DNA from: Euryodendron excelsum
Lineage: Eukaryota > Streptophyta > Magnoliopsida > Ericales > Pentaphylacaceae
Assembly: GCA_033060915.1 (NCBI GenBank)
Contig: CM065394.1
Span: 35,555,001-35,619,000, forward strand
Direction of reading: 5' to 3'
DNA length: 64,000 bases
Both the position numbers and the translations under genes were made by a program. Below the pieces are notes generated by a model. That model was not told the DNA's origin, made no database searches, and was given only the letters and a program-made list of their open reading frames with translations. Shown here piece by piece: positions 25,541 to 37,145 of the stretch (position 1 is its first letter; each line of letters begins with the position of its first letter).

Positions 25541-26719
25541 TATGTGATTCAAGGCATGTAGGGCTCATTAAAAGCCATTATCCTCTTCCAACTTTCTAAT
25601 CTTCCAAGATCAACCTCACCTCTTTTTGAGGTGCTAAACCCCTTCACCTATTAATCAATCTTGTCGCCCTTTTTTTTTTTCTTTTCCACATATGCTTTCA
25701 ATTTTTACACTTTTTTCTCTCTTTTTTTTTTTTTTGGAAGAATTGAAAAGAATGGGGATTCTTTTCACTTGCCACTAATGATATTTTTTCTTTTTATTTT
25801 TATTTTTCTTTTTTTTCTCTTTTTTTTTTCATTTATTTTCCCATGATATTTAGAATTGCCTTACAAAGGGTGTGAAGATGGTGACAAAGAGAAAGAAAAT
25901 ATCAATAAAACTCGGTGGCTCAAAATGAACAAAGAAGGCCTTAAATCATTTCCAAAGCAAGTATTGTGTATATAGATCTTAATGGAATACAAGTGCCAAT
26001 CAATGCAAATCAATATCAAACCAACAAGCCAAACACAAGTATAATGAAGTCATTTGTCAATGTGAGAGGTCAATAAGAATTTATTCGAGTAAGTGTGAAA
26101 ATCTCTCCAATGAAGCAATAGGCTCTACTCTCAGCGGGTAATGATCTCCACTCAATTAGGTCATAGATGCAAAGGTTAACAGTGTACACTACTTAATATG
26201 ATCCGTGCTCGTAAATGCAATCATCTTATCACAATGTAATCAAAACCATATCACGTTCGTATTGAAATCAAAGAATAACAACGCTCATCGTATTATGATC
26301 ATGCCCCATTTTAACCCTTAATCATTCATGAATCTAGAATTGAATCTCATAAAATATGCTATGGTCTCTCATGTGAAGTATCAACACATCCACTGTGAAT
26401 AAGAAAGGTAAATCGATAGATCACTAATGGATGTTAACAATGGGAAGTACATAGTGAGAGAAACCATACAATACCATCAACCTCTTACCATCATGCGATA
26501 GATAAAGACAAAATATCCACTAACTCATAGCTGAAACAGAACCTGTATATACAAGAGGTCGACATACACTGAAAAAAATATATCATGTAAACTCAAAATA
26601 GGTATATAATCATATGGCACTGAAATGGGCTACATAAAAAATGCTACAGAGTTTTAGATACATCGATGAATGAAATTTATATATGGGATGTACATGAGAT
26701 GCTATTTATGAGATGTTAT
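25541..26719 (-). other. Athila 3' region between env-like ORF and solo LTR
   Basis: Non-coding AT-rich sequence. It contains a long T-rich low-complexity tract at about 25668-25840. I see no gene here. Confidence 0.5.
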
Positions 26720-28086
26720 CTAAACCCCACTTCGCCCAAGTCTGAAATCATCATCATCCTGAAAATGATGCCCTGCTAAAGATGTAAGGTCTGTAGTACC
26801 GACAGTTAAGTCTCGAAAATTAGGCTCCTCATCCTCCTGAAGTCTAGCCAAAACGTCAATCAGCATCTGACTCTGACGTGCCTGCTCCTGTCGAATCTTA
26901 TCCTGAAACCTAGTCTGAGAGGTTTGAAGCTCTGCAATCTGAGTGCCCAAGACTGTCTGTAAAATAGTGATCTGTGCTGCATGGGCTGTCTCTAGAGTCG
27001 CACACCTCTGACCGAGCTTGGTATGGGTTGTTTGAAGAACTACAACGGATTGTTGTATCAACTGAATGGTTGTAGTCTGCCTCTCGATGTGCGCACTCGG
27101 CTGACCTAATAGCTGGGCAAATGCCTGTATCGCTAGACTCGCCTGGGCTGGTTATGGCTCACCCTCGGCCTACGGCTGCTGCTGCTCTACTGGAACCTGC
27201 TGTTCCTCTGCGGGAGCCTACTGCTGCTGGGCCCTCTGTTGGGCCTGAACAAGAGCCTCAGCTCGTCTCTGAATGCCCGTTAATTGACCCGAGACTTTGT
27301 TCTGAGTGGACAAGGCGATCGGTACAAGTACCGGGGCTAAAGGATGTCATCTGGAACTGCCACTCATGCACGTGCAATCAGCTCGGTCATCATGCCAGCA
27401 AAAGGTAATGCCCCCTGTTGCTTCGTCGAAGCCGCCGACTCATAAAAAGCTCCAAACAAGTAGCGGGGGAGGTTAATGGTCCTACTCGTCCCCAGGGCAT
27501 AGAGTAACTGGCCTCTGCGCTTACTCACCTCTCCCCGACGTCCTAACGGATATACCGAACCACAGGTGAACACAAACATCGAGGCATACCCAGGAGCAAG
27601 GAATTTCTTCTCAATCTGAGAAGAAATCCACTAGGTATCAGGCTGGCAAATCTCAGCAACCATCACCTTGTGATCTACCTCACCCTACTGGGGCCAACTC
27701 AAAGCTGGGTCATAAACTAGGGGGAGGCTAAAGAACTCTGCGAAAGTGGCTGGGGTAATGGTAATGGTCTTACCCTTAAGTGTGGAAACTATGCGCTCAT
27801 CCCCTGCAACATCCAAAAATGCTCAGATGTTGGCCATCAGCTCAGCAACCAGCCTAGTCCTATGCTGGCCACTTTACCGCACCAACCAAAGCCAACCACG
27901 ATCCTCAAACATCTCTCTCTACAGGTATGACTCGCCCTCAAAGTGCTCGAAAGTCATCGTTCTCTCCTGCATTGGGCCTTTCTGACTGAAAATCTGATCA
28001 TAACGCTGCTGGGCCTTCTCGTCAACAAACTGGGAGGCATCAAAAGCAACAGGAATCCTGCGGACCTTCTTGGTCCGCGGAGCCAT
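26720..28086 (-). pseudogene. Athila env-position ORF with internal stops
   Basis: On the minus strand it starts at the ATG complementary to 28084-28086 with a basic N-terminus (MAPRTKKVRR). In-frame stops interrupt the frame at several places (for example near 27920, 27880 and 27820). The central part (RRGQLLYALGTSRTINLP ... LPFAGMMTELIARA) resembles the plant-transposon domain of Athila third ORFs. The C-terminal 113 residues (26720-27061) are heptad-like (LQTTHTKLGQRCATLETAHA) and likely a coiled coil. It lies between pol and the 3' LTR, where Athila elements carry an env-like gene. The role is unknown and this copy is not functional. Confidence 0.7.
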
Positions 28087-28329
28087 CTATACTAATGAAC
28101 CAATTAAGCTACTAAACTAAAAAGAAAGGCAAGTAAATGAAAAAGAAAGGCTCAAGAAATACCTAAAAGTGGACTGAAGATGGGCACAGACAAGAAGGAC
28201 TATGGCTGGAATCCGGCAAGGCTCCGCTACGCTCTTAAAACACTTCCTCACTCACCCTCACTGAGTCAGTTCTGAGTCGACTCAGTTTAGAAACGAGTCA
28301 AGAATAAAAAATAAGGGGTTTATATAGAA

Positions 28330-28520
28330 AGTCGGGGACACCGTACGTACGGTGCTGGAGAGCTAGCGTACGCGCACTCAGGCAATCAGGACAGTACATA
28401 CGGACCAGGTCACTATACGTACTGTCAAAGAGGAATCGAACCATTAAAAGGAGTGCCACATCAACGTACGCATGGCAGCGGGATTGTACATACTGTAAGA
28501 TTGCCATACGTACATTAATG
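28330..28520 (-). promoter_or_regulatory. CCGTACGTACGG-type palindrome array upstream of the Athila env-like ORF
   Basis: ACCGTACGTACGGT at about 28340 is a perfect palindrome. Diverged copies follow (AGCGTACGCG, AGTACATACGG, TATACGTACTG, AACGTACGCATG, TACATACTGT, ATACGTACAT). The same words are in both LTRs (21328-21450, 35577-35695). The array ends about 240 bp upstream of the ORF start, mirroring the Sirevirus arrangement. Function is inferred only. Confidence 0.5.
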
Positions 28521-28864
28521 AAGAAAAACACACAATTTATTAAAATTTGATTTACTTTGCACGAAAAAAGAAAAAATTGGGCCCAAAACAACAAGAACAG
28601 GGGAGAACGCTCTGTAATCAACCATTACCCTTCACCTAGAACAATGCATTGTCCTCAATGTAAAACAAGAAGCCACAAAAGGAAAAAATAAGACAACACG
28701 AGAGTGATTAAGTAACCCACCATTTTAGTAAACAAGAAAACTGAGCACTACAACACCAATGGTGGCCTAAACAACAAGGAAATGAGAAATAAAGGACCCC
28801 TACAAAAGGGGTTCGAGATACGCCAACCTACGTTGCTAACTACCACCCAGTGGATCACTCGAGT

Positions 28865-29158
28865 CTATTTTTTGGAAGTGGTGGAACGGGAAGACGCTGC
28901 AGCATCCTTCTTGGTTGAGCCGAAAGATGATGGAGACGACTCGTCAAGGAGATGAGAAGCCACCAAGCAAGCAACAGTGATAGTGTTATCCGCGGGAAGC
29001 CGGGACAAGGAAGTGCAAGTGTAAACCCACAAGAATGCTGCGTAATTTGGATCCTCTAACTTATCGGAACTCGGGGCTCGGGAGGCCCTCTCGTTTGTCT
29101 TAGAAGGCCCCTTGGATGCCCTGGATGGGACAACATGTAACAAGGAAGAACAATACAA
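28865..29158 (-). other. Short Athila ORF of unknown function (97 aa)
   Basis: Open minus-strand frame between integrase and the env-like ORF, with a Ser/Lys-rich C-terminus (AAASSRSTTSKK). I do not recognise a domain. It may be an extra Athila frame or chance. Confidence 0.25.
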
Positions 29159-29878
29159 TAATGTGGTAATGTAGGGAGAGAAGTGAAGGCAAGAAAATTA
29201 TGGCCGGGAGCCTCCTTTTATAAGCCTAAGATATCACATGCAAGGGAATCAATAGTGTGATATGAAAGTACTATGTAGTTGAGATTCCCTGCATATAATC
29301 AAAGTCATGTGACTCTCCCTAATCAATAAGTGGTTGGGCCAACCAAAACAACCTAGCTACTCCTAACTAAGCCTAAGGATGGACAAGAAACTAACTACAA
29401 AAGCCCTCACTCAAAAACTAACTTAAAATACTCTAAACAACAAAACCCTATTCCTAGCTAAATGAAGACAACCAAAGCTAAGAACAAACGAAGAAAGACA
29501 AAACAAAGTCAATCAAACTCTAGGAAAAACTAAGAGAGAAAGAAAAAAGTTAATCTAAACTATTCATACTCCTAAAAGACTAGAACATCGACCATCATCA
29601 ATCAAAAGAGGGTGAATCAATGAGATCCACACAATCTAAGTCACCCTAAAAAGTCTTAAAATAAGGCTTCAACCTTTGACCATTCACCTTGAAAGCTGAC
29701 CCATTAGTGAGATTCTTCATTTCTATAACTCCATGGGGAAAAATATCAGTAACAAGGTAAGGATCCAACTATTTACTCCTTAACTTGCCCGAAAACAAAT
29801 GAAGGTGCGAGTCATAAAGAAGAACCTTTTGACCAATCTTAAAGGATTTGTGAAGAATGTGTTAGTCATGAAATTTCT

Positions 29879-30345
29879 TTATGTGGGCCTTAGCAATTTT
29901 GGCATTTTCGAAGGCATCATACGAAGTTCATCAAGTTCATTCAATTGAAGCTTTCGGTGAGCTCCTGCGGCATCAAAGTCCTCATTACATTGTCGGATGA
30001 CCCAATAGGCTTTATGCTCAATTTTCATCGGAAGATGGCAAGCCTTCCCATAAACAAGTTGATATGGTGATGCACCAAGCACGGTTTTATAACTCGTGCG
30101 GTAAGCCCATAATGTGTCGTTTAACTTAAGGGACCAATCCTTCTTATTGGGGTTAACGGTTTTTTCAAGGATTCTCTTGATTTTCCTATTGGCTAACTAG
30201 ACTTGCCCTTGGGTTTGAGGGTGGTAAGGTAGACCAACCTTATGAACCATACCACACTTCTTCAATAGAAATGCAAAGGGTTTATTGTAAAAGTGTGAGC
30301 CACCATTACTAATAATGGTTTAGGACATGCCATATCTTAAGAAAA
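29879..30345 (-). pseudogene. Athila integrase, C-terminal half only
   Basis: The minus-strand translation shows the late integrase core (GGSHFYNKPF, PYHPQTQGQ) followed by [15 protein letters not shown], with stops. The zinc-binding N-terminus and first catalytic Asp are absent. The sequence upstream jumps straight to RT at about 30350-30365, so RNase H and half of integrase have been deleted. Confidence 0.8.
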
Positions 30346-30347
30346 TT

Positions 30348-31289
30348 TTATCCTTCAAAAAGCAGACCACCACTTGGTGGTCGTCGTGCAATTTTAGCCT
30401 TGTCAACCTCTATCCCCTTAGAAGACACAATGTGACCTAACACAATTTCGCTAGTAACCATGAAATGACATTTCTCCCAATTAAGGACAAGGTTACTTTC
30501 CTCACATCGTTCTAACACCTTTCCTAAATTCTCAAGACATCCCTCAAAAGTGTCTCCATAAACCGAGAAATCATCCATGAACACTTCTCCAATATGCCCC
30601 ACCATGTCGCTGAAGATGCTTATCATACACCTTTAAAATATGACTGGTGCATTACACAAGCCAAAGGGCATGCGGCGGTATGTATAAGTACCAAATGGAC
30701 ATGTAAAGGTAGTCATGGATTAATCATCTAATGCAATCTCAATTTGGTTGTATCCGAAATAGCCATTAAGAAAGCAATAGAAAGCTTTTCTGGATACTCT
30801 TTCTAGAACTTGGTTAAGAAATGGCAAGGGAAAGTGGTTTTTTCGGGTCACGGCATTGAGGTGATGGTAGTCGATACACATTCGCCATTCGATTTGGATA
30901 CGAGTGGGCACCAGCTCATTCTTATCATTTTTAACTTCCGTGACACATGATTTCTTAGGTACCACTTGGGTAGGACTTACCCACTTAGAGTCGAAAATGG
31001 GGTAGATAATACTCGCATCAAGTAATTTCAGCACCTCACCCTTCACCACTTCCTTTATGTTAGGATTTAATCTCCGTTGCATTTAACGCACGGTTTTAGC
31101 CCCTTTTTCTAGAAAAATGCCATGTGTGCACAAAAGAGGGCTAATACCACGGAGATCGGCGATGGTCCACCCTATAGCTTTCCTATGGTGTTTAAGCAAA
31201 ACTATCAAGCTCTTCTCTTGGCTCAAAGATAGGGTGGAAGAAATGACAACGGGATAAGACTCATCATCACCCAAAAATGTATACTTCAA
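30348..31289 (-). pseudogene. Athila reverse transcriptase remnant
   Basis: Three minus-strand open pieces in order. 31083-31289 has KAIGWTIADLRGISP. 30720-31082 has SKWVSPTQVVPKKS and RMCIDYHHLNAVTRKNHFPLP. 30348-30626 has the catalytic motif FMDDFSVYG (about 30562-30582) and GHIVSSKGIEVDKAKI. Stops and frameshifts separate them. After KAKI the frame runs into a short palindromic junction (GACCACCACTTGGTGGTC at 30363-30380) and then integrase. Confidence 0.88.
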
Positions 31290-31385
31290 AGTAGTTGGTA
31301 ATAGTTTCCTCTCGGGAATAGGAGGCTTGATCTCCGATGGAATTGGCTTTATATCACTAGGTTGGAGAGGTTCAAAAGACGGGAT

Positions 31386-32630
31386 CTATTGAACCACATG
31401 CATACATTGGGCACTCTCATAACCTAGGGAAGACACTTCTCCTAAAGCCTTACCATGACAATCTAAAGCTTTATGAGGCTCATTCCTTAACAAAGCCTTT
31501 TCCAAGGAGTCCTCAAAGAACTCATTCTCAAAGTGGTCTCGCATTATGGTCTCAATGATGTCGACCTTCCGGATGTCTTCACACTTACCCGATTGTTTGG
31601 CAATCAAAAAGATATTCAATTCAAAAATGGTGTTGCCAAATGAAAGCTTCACTAACCCATTCCTACAATGAATGATAGCATTGGAAGTAGTTAGGAAGGG
31701 TCGCCCTAGAATGACGGGGATTTGGTTGTGAGCTATACAATTATCCACGGGTTGAGTGTTCAACACTACGAAATCAACGGGAAAATAGAAGTTATCGATT
31801 TGGAAGAGCACATCCTCAATAATACCCCCCGGAACCTTTATAAATCGATCCGCTAGTTGTAAAGTGACACGGGTATGTTACAATTCCTCTAAAGCAAGTT
31901 CCTTATATATCGAAAACGAGAGAAAATTAACACTAGACCATAAATCCAATAAGGCTCGATCTATTTTAGTGTTCCCAATAGTGCAAGAGATGGTAAGACA
32001 TCCGGGGTCCTTAAATTTTGGAACAGTTTTGCATTGTAAGATTACACTTTGATTCTCATTCATCATAGTTGTCTTCTTGACATGTGACTTCCTCTTGGAA
32101 GTACATAAGTCTTTTAAGAATTTGGCATATAATGGAATTTGCTTAATGGCATCGAGAATAGGGATGTTGACCTTAACTTGCTTGAGCACTTCATAAATTT
32201 CAGCATTCAAGAGTTCATTATTTGATTTGGTCAACCTTTGAGGAAAAGGTGCATGCTTCAAGATATCCTTTCTCTTATCCCTATTGCTTTCACTTGATGT
32301 CTCGAAAAGAGTGACAACGAACTGCTTTTTCATTTGATGCATATCACTCTCTCCCTCATTTCTCGATTTTTCTTCTTCCTTAACCTCCTTTTTTTTTCCT
32401 TTCCCCTCTTGGTCAGCATACGGTTTAGAAGCTACGTCCTTTGAAGGAATGGTTTTATCAATAACTCTACCGCTTTTAAGAGTGGTGATGGCTTGTACTT
32501 GTTTAGGAATTGTTTGAGGGTCCATGCCACTCTCGGTGATGTGTACTTGTCTAACCATCGGATTGGGTTGAGGTTGAGCCAGGAATCTCCCTGGGATATT
32601 TTGGGTCAAAGCGTGTGTCAATGTAGACAT
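31386..32630 (-). pseudogene. Athila gag-pol linker and aspartic protease
   Basis: The minus-strand piece 31878-32630 (250 aa) ends in a protease active-site region reading ALLDLWSSVNFLS. Related elements have D-L-G-A/S-S, so the glycine after the catalytic Asp-Leu is Trp here (near 31935-31950). The piece 31386-31811 carries the second protease half and flap region (PVILGRPFLTTSNAII, LVKLSFGN). Confidence 0.8.
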
Positions 32631-32689
32631 TTGCTTTTACATGTCCTCAAGCATCCTAGTATGTTGGTCTAACACTTTATTTTGTTTAT

Positions 32690-34075
32690 CTACCCTTGCG
32701 TTAACCCCTCTCGTGTCATTAGATATTTGATAAAAATTATCTTGCATAGGTTTCCTATGAGAAGGTTGATGCGTTTAGGGTAGATTTGGAAGTTGTGCCA
32801 TGGGTTGGGGTTGGTAAACTTGAGGTTGAGGCGTTTGGAATGGAGGAATATGTGTGGAATAGTGTTGAGGGTTTTGATACCCTCCTTGGTAAGGTTGGGA
32901 GATTGAACTCCCTTATTCCTCCACCCAAAATTAGGGTGATCCTGCCATCCCGGATTGTAGGTGTTAGAGTAAGGGTTGCCCCCTCCTCTTTGAAATTGGC
33001 CAATTGCATTGACTTGACCATGTAAAACTTCTTTCACTCCCAGAATGATTGAACATGAAGATGTGTCATGGTTGGTAGTGTCACACACTATGCAACAAGT
33101 CTCTTTCCTCACCTCACTCTTTACCACTAACACTTTGTTTTCCTTTTAAAGCCTCTAGTTTCTTGGTTAAAGTGGTCACTCTCGCATTAACATCATCAAC
33201 CTCTTTCAATTGGTATCGCCCTACCACTTGTTGAACAGAACGACTCTTGGGATTTTGAGTCCCGGTAAGTGCCCAATCTCTAGCTTTGTTTGCTAAGGTG
33301 TCAAAATATTCATAGGCTTCATAGGGTTGTTTGTCAAGGAATGTCCCAGCAAACATTGACTCAATCAAGTGCTTAAGTTGAGGGGTTAGAGACGAGTAAA
33401 AGTTGTTGATGATGTGTCAATTGGCGAAATCATGACGAGGACAAGTATTTAAGAGGTCCTTAAACCTCTCCCAACATTGAAAGAACGTTTCCCCCATCAT
33501 AGGGAAAAATTGAAAAATTTGCCTTCGGATGCTTTCTGTTCGGTTCTCAGGAAAGAACTTCTTTAAAAACTCTCCTTGGAGTACGACCCATAAATGAATA
33601 GACATAGGCCTCAACAAATTGAACTAAAGTTTGGTCTTGTCTTTTAAACAAAACGGGAAGAGTTTTAATAAGAAAACCTCTCTTGGGCAATAATTATCCA
33701 TGACAAGTGAGCACGCATCCTTAACCTCCTTAATGAAATCATATGGTTGATCGGAGTCCATTCCATGAAATTGAGGGAACATTTGCACACTTCCCGGCCG
33801 AATGTTAAGTGAAGCGTAATGTGGCGAGAATACTATGCATGACGTTGGTGCTTGACGTGGAGGATTCAATTAATCCCGTAAGGTTCTTTGATAGGGGGCC
33901 ACCATGTCGCCATGGTGGCTCCCTCTTTCCATATCATCATCGCCCCCCACATTAGGATCTACCCCCGATGGAATGGGTTGAAGATTAGGGTGGAGTTGTG
34001 GATTAGGTGCATTTGGTGCGGTGTTAAGATTCGGAGGGAAGATGTTGGTAAACCTTGATCATTCATGTTTGCCAT
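32690..34075 (-). pseudogene. Athila gag, broken into several frames
   Basis: A probable start is the ATG complementary to 34073-34075 (MANMNDQG). Pieces at 33624-33869 (FHGMDSDQPYDFIKEV), 33417-33617 (FLKKFFPENRTESIRRQI, FFQCWERFKDLLNTCP) and 33114-33368 show the plant gypsy gag (Retrotrans_gag) fold. The piece 32690-33133 has a zinc-knuckle-like CCIVCDTTNHDTSSC. Several stops and frame changes separate them. Confidence 0.8.
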
Positions 34076-34621
34076 TGAAAGAAATCATAGGTCCACAACT
34101 AATGGAAGTCTCGGTGTGAGTGATGATGAACTAATCGCACTCTCAAGCCTCACAAGTCGGTTATGAATGTCCCTAATGAAATATGGCATGCGATGATGAA
34201 TGCAACAAATAATGGACCGTCTAGGTCATACAACACATCATACACAAATATGCATTGCCGGACAATGGATCTTTCTCTTGTTCTCCAACCGATCCTCCAA
34301 TCTCCTTATGCAAAACAATATCACCGATTTGCAAATTAAGCACACTATTCTATCTCCACTAAATGTCTCCTTACAAGGAGTTCTAACAAAATGTAATGCA
34401 ACTAAACCTAAGTCAAACAAAACAAAACTAAACAAAGAAAAACAAAAAATCTAAGTACATTAAGGGATAAAGAGATTACCAAGGCCCAAAACCGTAGATG
34501 CTTCCGTCGAGGGTGAGTGATCAAATCCCACTCGTTTGCAAAAATTTTTTCCTTTTTATATGCAATTTACCAAGTGCTTCTCCAATCCGTAGCTTATTGG
34601 TGTTCGCCTTATGCTTTTGAT
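34076..34621 (-). other. Athila 5' leader
   Basis: Non-coding leader between the primer-binding site and gag on the minus strand. Short frames on the + strand here have no domain. Confidence 0.5.
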
Positions 34622-34641
34622 CCTCAGCAACGGTGCCAAAA
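34622..34641 (-). other. Athila primer-binding site (Asp-tRNA-like)
   Basis: On the minus strand the sequence just inside the LTR reads TTTTGGCACCGTTGCTGAGG. This matches the TGGCGCCGTTGCCGGGG-type site common in Athila elements except for a few substitutions. Confidence 0.75.
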
Positions 34642-34643
34642 CT

Positions 34644-35855
34644 TGAATCGCTTCCAAAAGTAATATAGACTTGAGCTTCCTACAAGAGCACGGGTGTCGT
34701 GATTGAAGTAAAATTTCGGCAAGTACTGATATCGTTCTTCCAAAGGATCAAACCCAATATAGGCAACACATAAGAGCAAAACAACCAACCAATTGAATCG
34801 AATTAGAATGTTACTTAGCGGATTGAAATTAACTAAAAATAAGACCGAAAATTATTTTAATGGTGAGAGTGTGTTGACTACCAAACTAAATGAATTACAC
34901 TACGTATTTAAAACACTTTTAACTAAAGCTAAGAACAATTAATGAAAAGCTTGGATACAATTGATCTAATCTACCAATTCTCTACAAGTGTCGCAATGGA
35001 GGATGTGATTACTTAAATCAAGGAATTACTCCGCGGATCTTTGATTCGGAAGATTTAGACCATAAGAATGGGAATTCATACTCAATTCAATGTAAATTTG
35101 TATTCAATTGTTAAGAATCATAGAAGCAAATTATCAATTGTGCAATATCTATACCAATTAGGGAATTGTGCATAGAGATTACCAAAGGTGATTATAAATT
35201 CAAGTTTTCTATAGATTTACAACACAATTGAGATGAACATAAAGAAATCGTGAGATAATTCTTTGAAGTGTATATACCTGTATTGAAGACCTTGAATAAA
35301 CTTGGTAGATCTTCACAATTGCATCCAAGAATGAGTTTAGCTACTTGATTCCATAAAGTAGAATGTAAAGAATTGTAAATTTCTTATTAATTGAAGAAGA
35401 AATTGGTATTTATTTACAAAGAAAGTATAAAAAAATGAAGGAAAATGCAATATAAACCCACTTTCTCTCTCTACAAGTCGTATTCATTGAAAATCTAATC
35501 TAAATTCAAGATTGATTCCAGAAATCACGTCATTTCCCGGATATATAACAGCAAAATAGACACAGAAATTGCCGGTATCGTACATACGATACTATTCATT
35601 GTACGTATGGTGAACATACCGTACGTACGGTTAACCATACGCTGATTCATGCTCTTTGAAGTTTGGAAAACCGTTGTAGGCGTACGTACAATCAATATAC
35701 TTTTTAGCTCCTTTTGCTCTAAATTCGTCCGTTCTTCATTCAAAATTTGTAAAATACCTACAATTATTATACTAAAATAAGATATATATACACCCTAGTT
35801 TAGACTAACAATAACTATTTAAAGACTTTAAATTACGCTTTTTGAAGTGTAATCA
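34644..35855 (-). repeat. Athila 5' LTR (1212 bp)
   Basis: This complete LTR begins TGAATCGCTTCC and ends GTAATCA in plus orientation. It diverges visibly from the split copy on the left, so the insertion is much older than the Sirevirus. CCGTACGTACGG palindromes lie at 35577-35695, and TAGCC follows at 35856. Confidence 0.92.
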
Positions 35856-35860
35856 TAGCC

Positions 35861-36762
35861 ACTCAGGTATCCTCATTGAAAGTGGCAACATATCACAATC
35901 CTTGAGCAATAACAATATTATCCGTCGTTTGCATCCCAGGAATGAAGCTGAGCTAATTAGGATTGACAAGATATATAACGTACCCAACAAGGGTCTAATC
36001 CTTCCAACCAAAACCTTACATATAATCCTGAGGGAGAAATTACAGAAACTTAGCGGACAAAATTGATTCAAAGTCTTAGGTTGTCCACTGTTAGAATCAG
36101 CGTGATCAATGTTTTGTTATTTTAGCTCGAAGTTACTAATTCTATAACTACATTCCACTATCTCTAATAGAATAAGGACAAAAGTTCAGTAGTTGGTTAT
36201 TATGAAGTTTTTTGATATTCAAACATATTAAATTTTTTCATTTATTATTTATTGTATTAAAGGTCTCTTCATTAATTATGTATTTATATTTATAATGTAA
36301 TAAAATAATTTATATCTTAATTTAAGAGGGATGAATAATTATGTATTTATATTTATAATGTAATAAAATAATTTATATCTTAATTTAAGAGGGATGAATA
36401 CTGAAGTATTGATACTGTCTGACCATGGAACACTTATTTTCAGTAGAATAAATGCTGCAATTCATCTGGTCCACAAGCTTTAAAGGCATGCTGAAGACAG
36501 CTCTCTTCACCTCACCCTGAAGAACAGGGCAGTTCAGCACCAATTGATCAATGTGATTAAGCAGGTGCGACAAGATGAATATGATTACGTACCCTTTAAA
36601 TTAGGTAAAGTATCTTAATAATAGTGACTTTTCAAATTATCAATCGCTATAGATTTTGAAAAGTACGTACTATTTGACCACTTAATTTTTTTTTCACTAG
36701 AATAAAGCCTGCAATCCATCTAATCGAGGGGCTTTAAAGGCCACGCCAAAGACAGTTTTTTT
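35861..36762. other. Intergenic DNA upstream of TauE copy 2
   Basis: No gene seen. It contains a 63-bp perfect tandem duplication (36274-36399). It also holds a block at 36410-36560 (TAGAATAAATGCTGCAATTCATCTG ... GGACAGTTCAGCACC-type words) that recurs in diverged form at 36670-36762 plus 37000-37030. Confidence 0.6.
36274..36399. repeat. Two-copy perfect 63-bp tandem duplication
   Basis: The unit begins AATTATGTATTTATATTTAT and ends AGAGGGATGAAT. Copies at 36274-36336 and 36337-36399 appear identical. Confidence 0.95.
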
Positions 36763-36995
36763 AGGGTATGTTTGATATAATTTTTTTTGGTAAAAAAGTT
36801 AGCTTAAAAAAGTAAAAAAGAAAAAAAACTTTTAGTTTTTTGCCTTTTTTTTTTTGGACTTATTTTAACTTAAAAATGTCAAAAAAAAAAAATTAAAAAC
36901 TAAAAATTAGTGTATCAAATGACCCTAAGCTTTTTTTGCTTAAAAAAAACAAAGAGTCAAAAAATATATATATATACTTAACCAAACGCACCCTT
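36763..36995. mobile_element. hAT-like MITE
   Basis: The ends AGGGTATGTTTGATAT and, reversed, AAGGGTGCGTTTGGTTAA form terminal inverted repeats of the GTTTGG type. The interior is A/T homopolymer-rich and non-coding. It interrupts the duplicated block described for the flanking DNA. Confidence 0.55.
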
Positions 36996-37133
36996 AACCT
37001 TACCCTAAAGGACAGGGCAGTTCAGCACCCTCTAAGCTAGGCAAAGCATCTTGAGAATAGTGACTTCGAAAATGATTAACGGCTATGAATTTTGAAGGCA
37101 TTGAAAGCTAGAATAGTACTCACCGGCCGAATG

Positions 37134-37145
37134 CTCTATAAATGG
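37134..37145 (+). promoter_or_regulatory. Candidate TATA box of TauE copy 2
   Basis: CTCTATAAATGG lies about 270 bp upstream of the start codon at 37414. That would give a 5' UTR of roughly 240 bp. It is the best TATA match nearby; there is no direct evidence of the start site. Confidence 0.4.

Larger units (their letters stand above)
9108..35855 (-). mobile_element. Decayed Ty3/gypsy retrotransposon, Athila-like, with nested insertions
   Basis: LTRs at 9108-9826 plus 21118-21626 (3', split) and 34644-35855 (5') share start (T(A/G)AATCGCT) and end (GTAATCA). Five-base target duplications TAGCC flank the element at 9103-9107 and 35856-35860. A primer-binding site complement lies just inside the right LTR and a polypurine complement (CCACCCCCCACC) just inside the left one, fixing minus orientation. 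In minus order come gag, protease, RT, integrase remnant and an envelope-position ORF. Lineage is inferred from protein motifs (KAIGWTIADLRGISP, FMDDFSVYG, ILGRPFL) and the third ORF. All ORFs are broken, and RNase H plus the first half of integrase are deleted. A Sirevirus copia interrupts the left LTR and a probable solo LTR the 3' region. Confidence 0.88.

Noticed and set aside
33000..33030. Plus-strand frames opposite the Athila gag-pol region (for example 32786-33025)
   Set aside because: They are antisense shadows of the minus-strand gag zinc-knuckle region.
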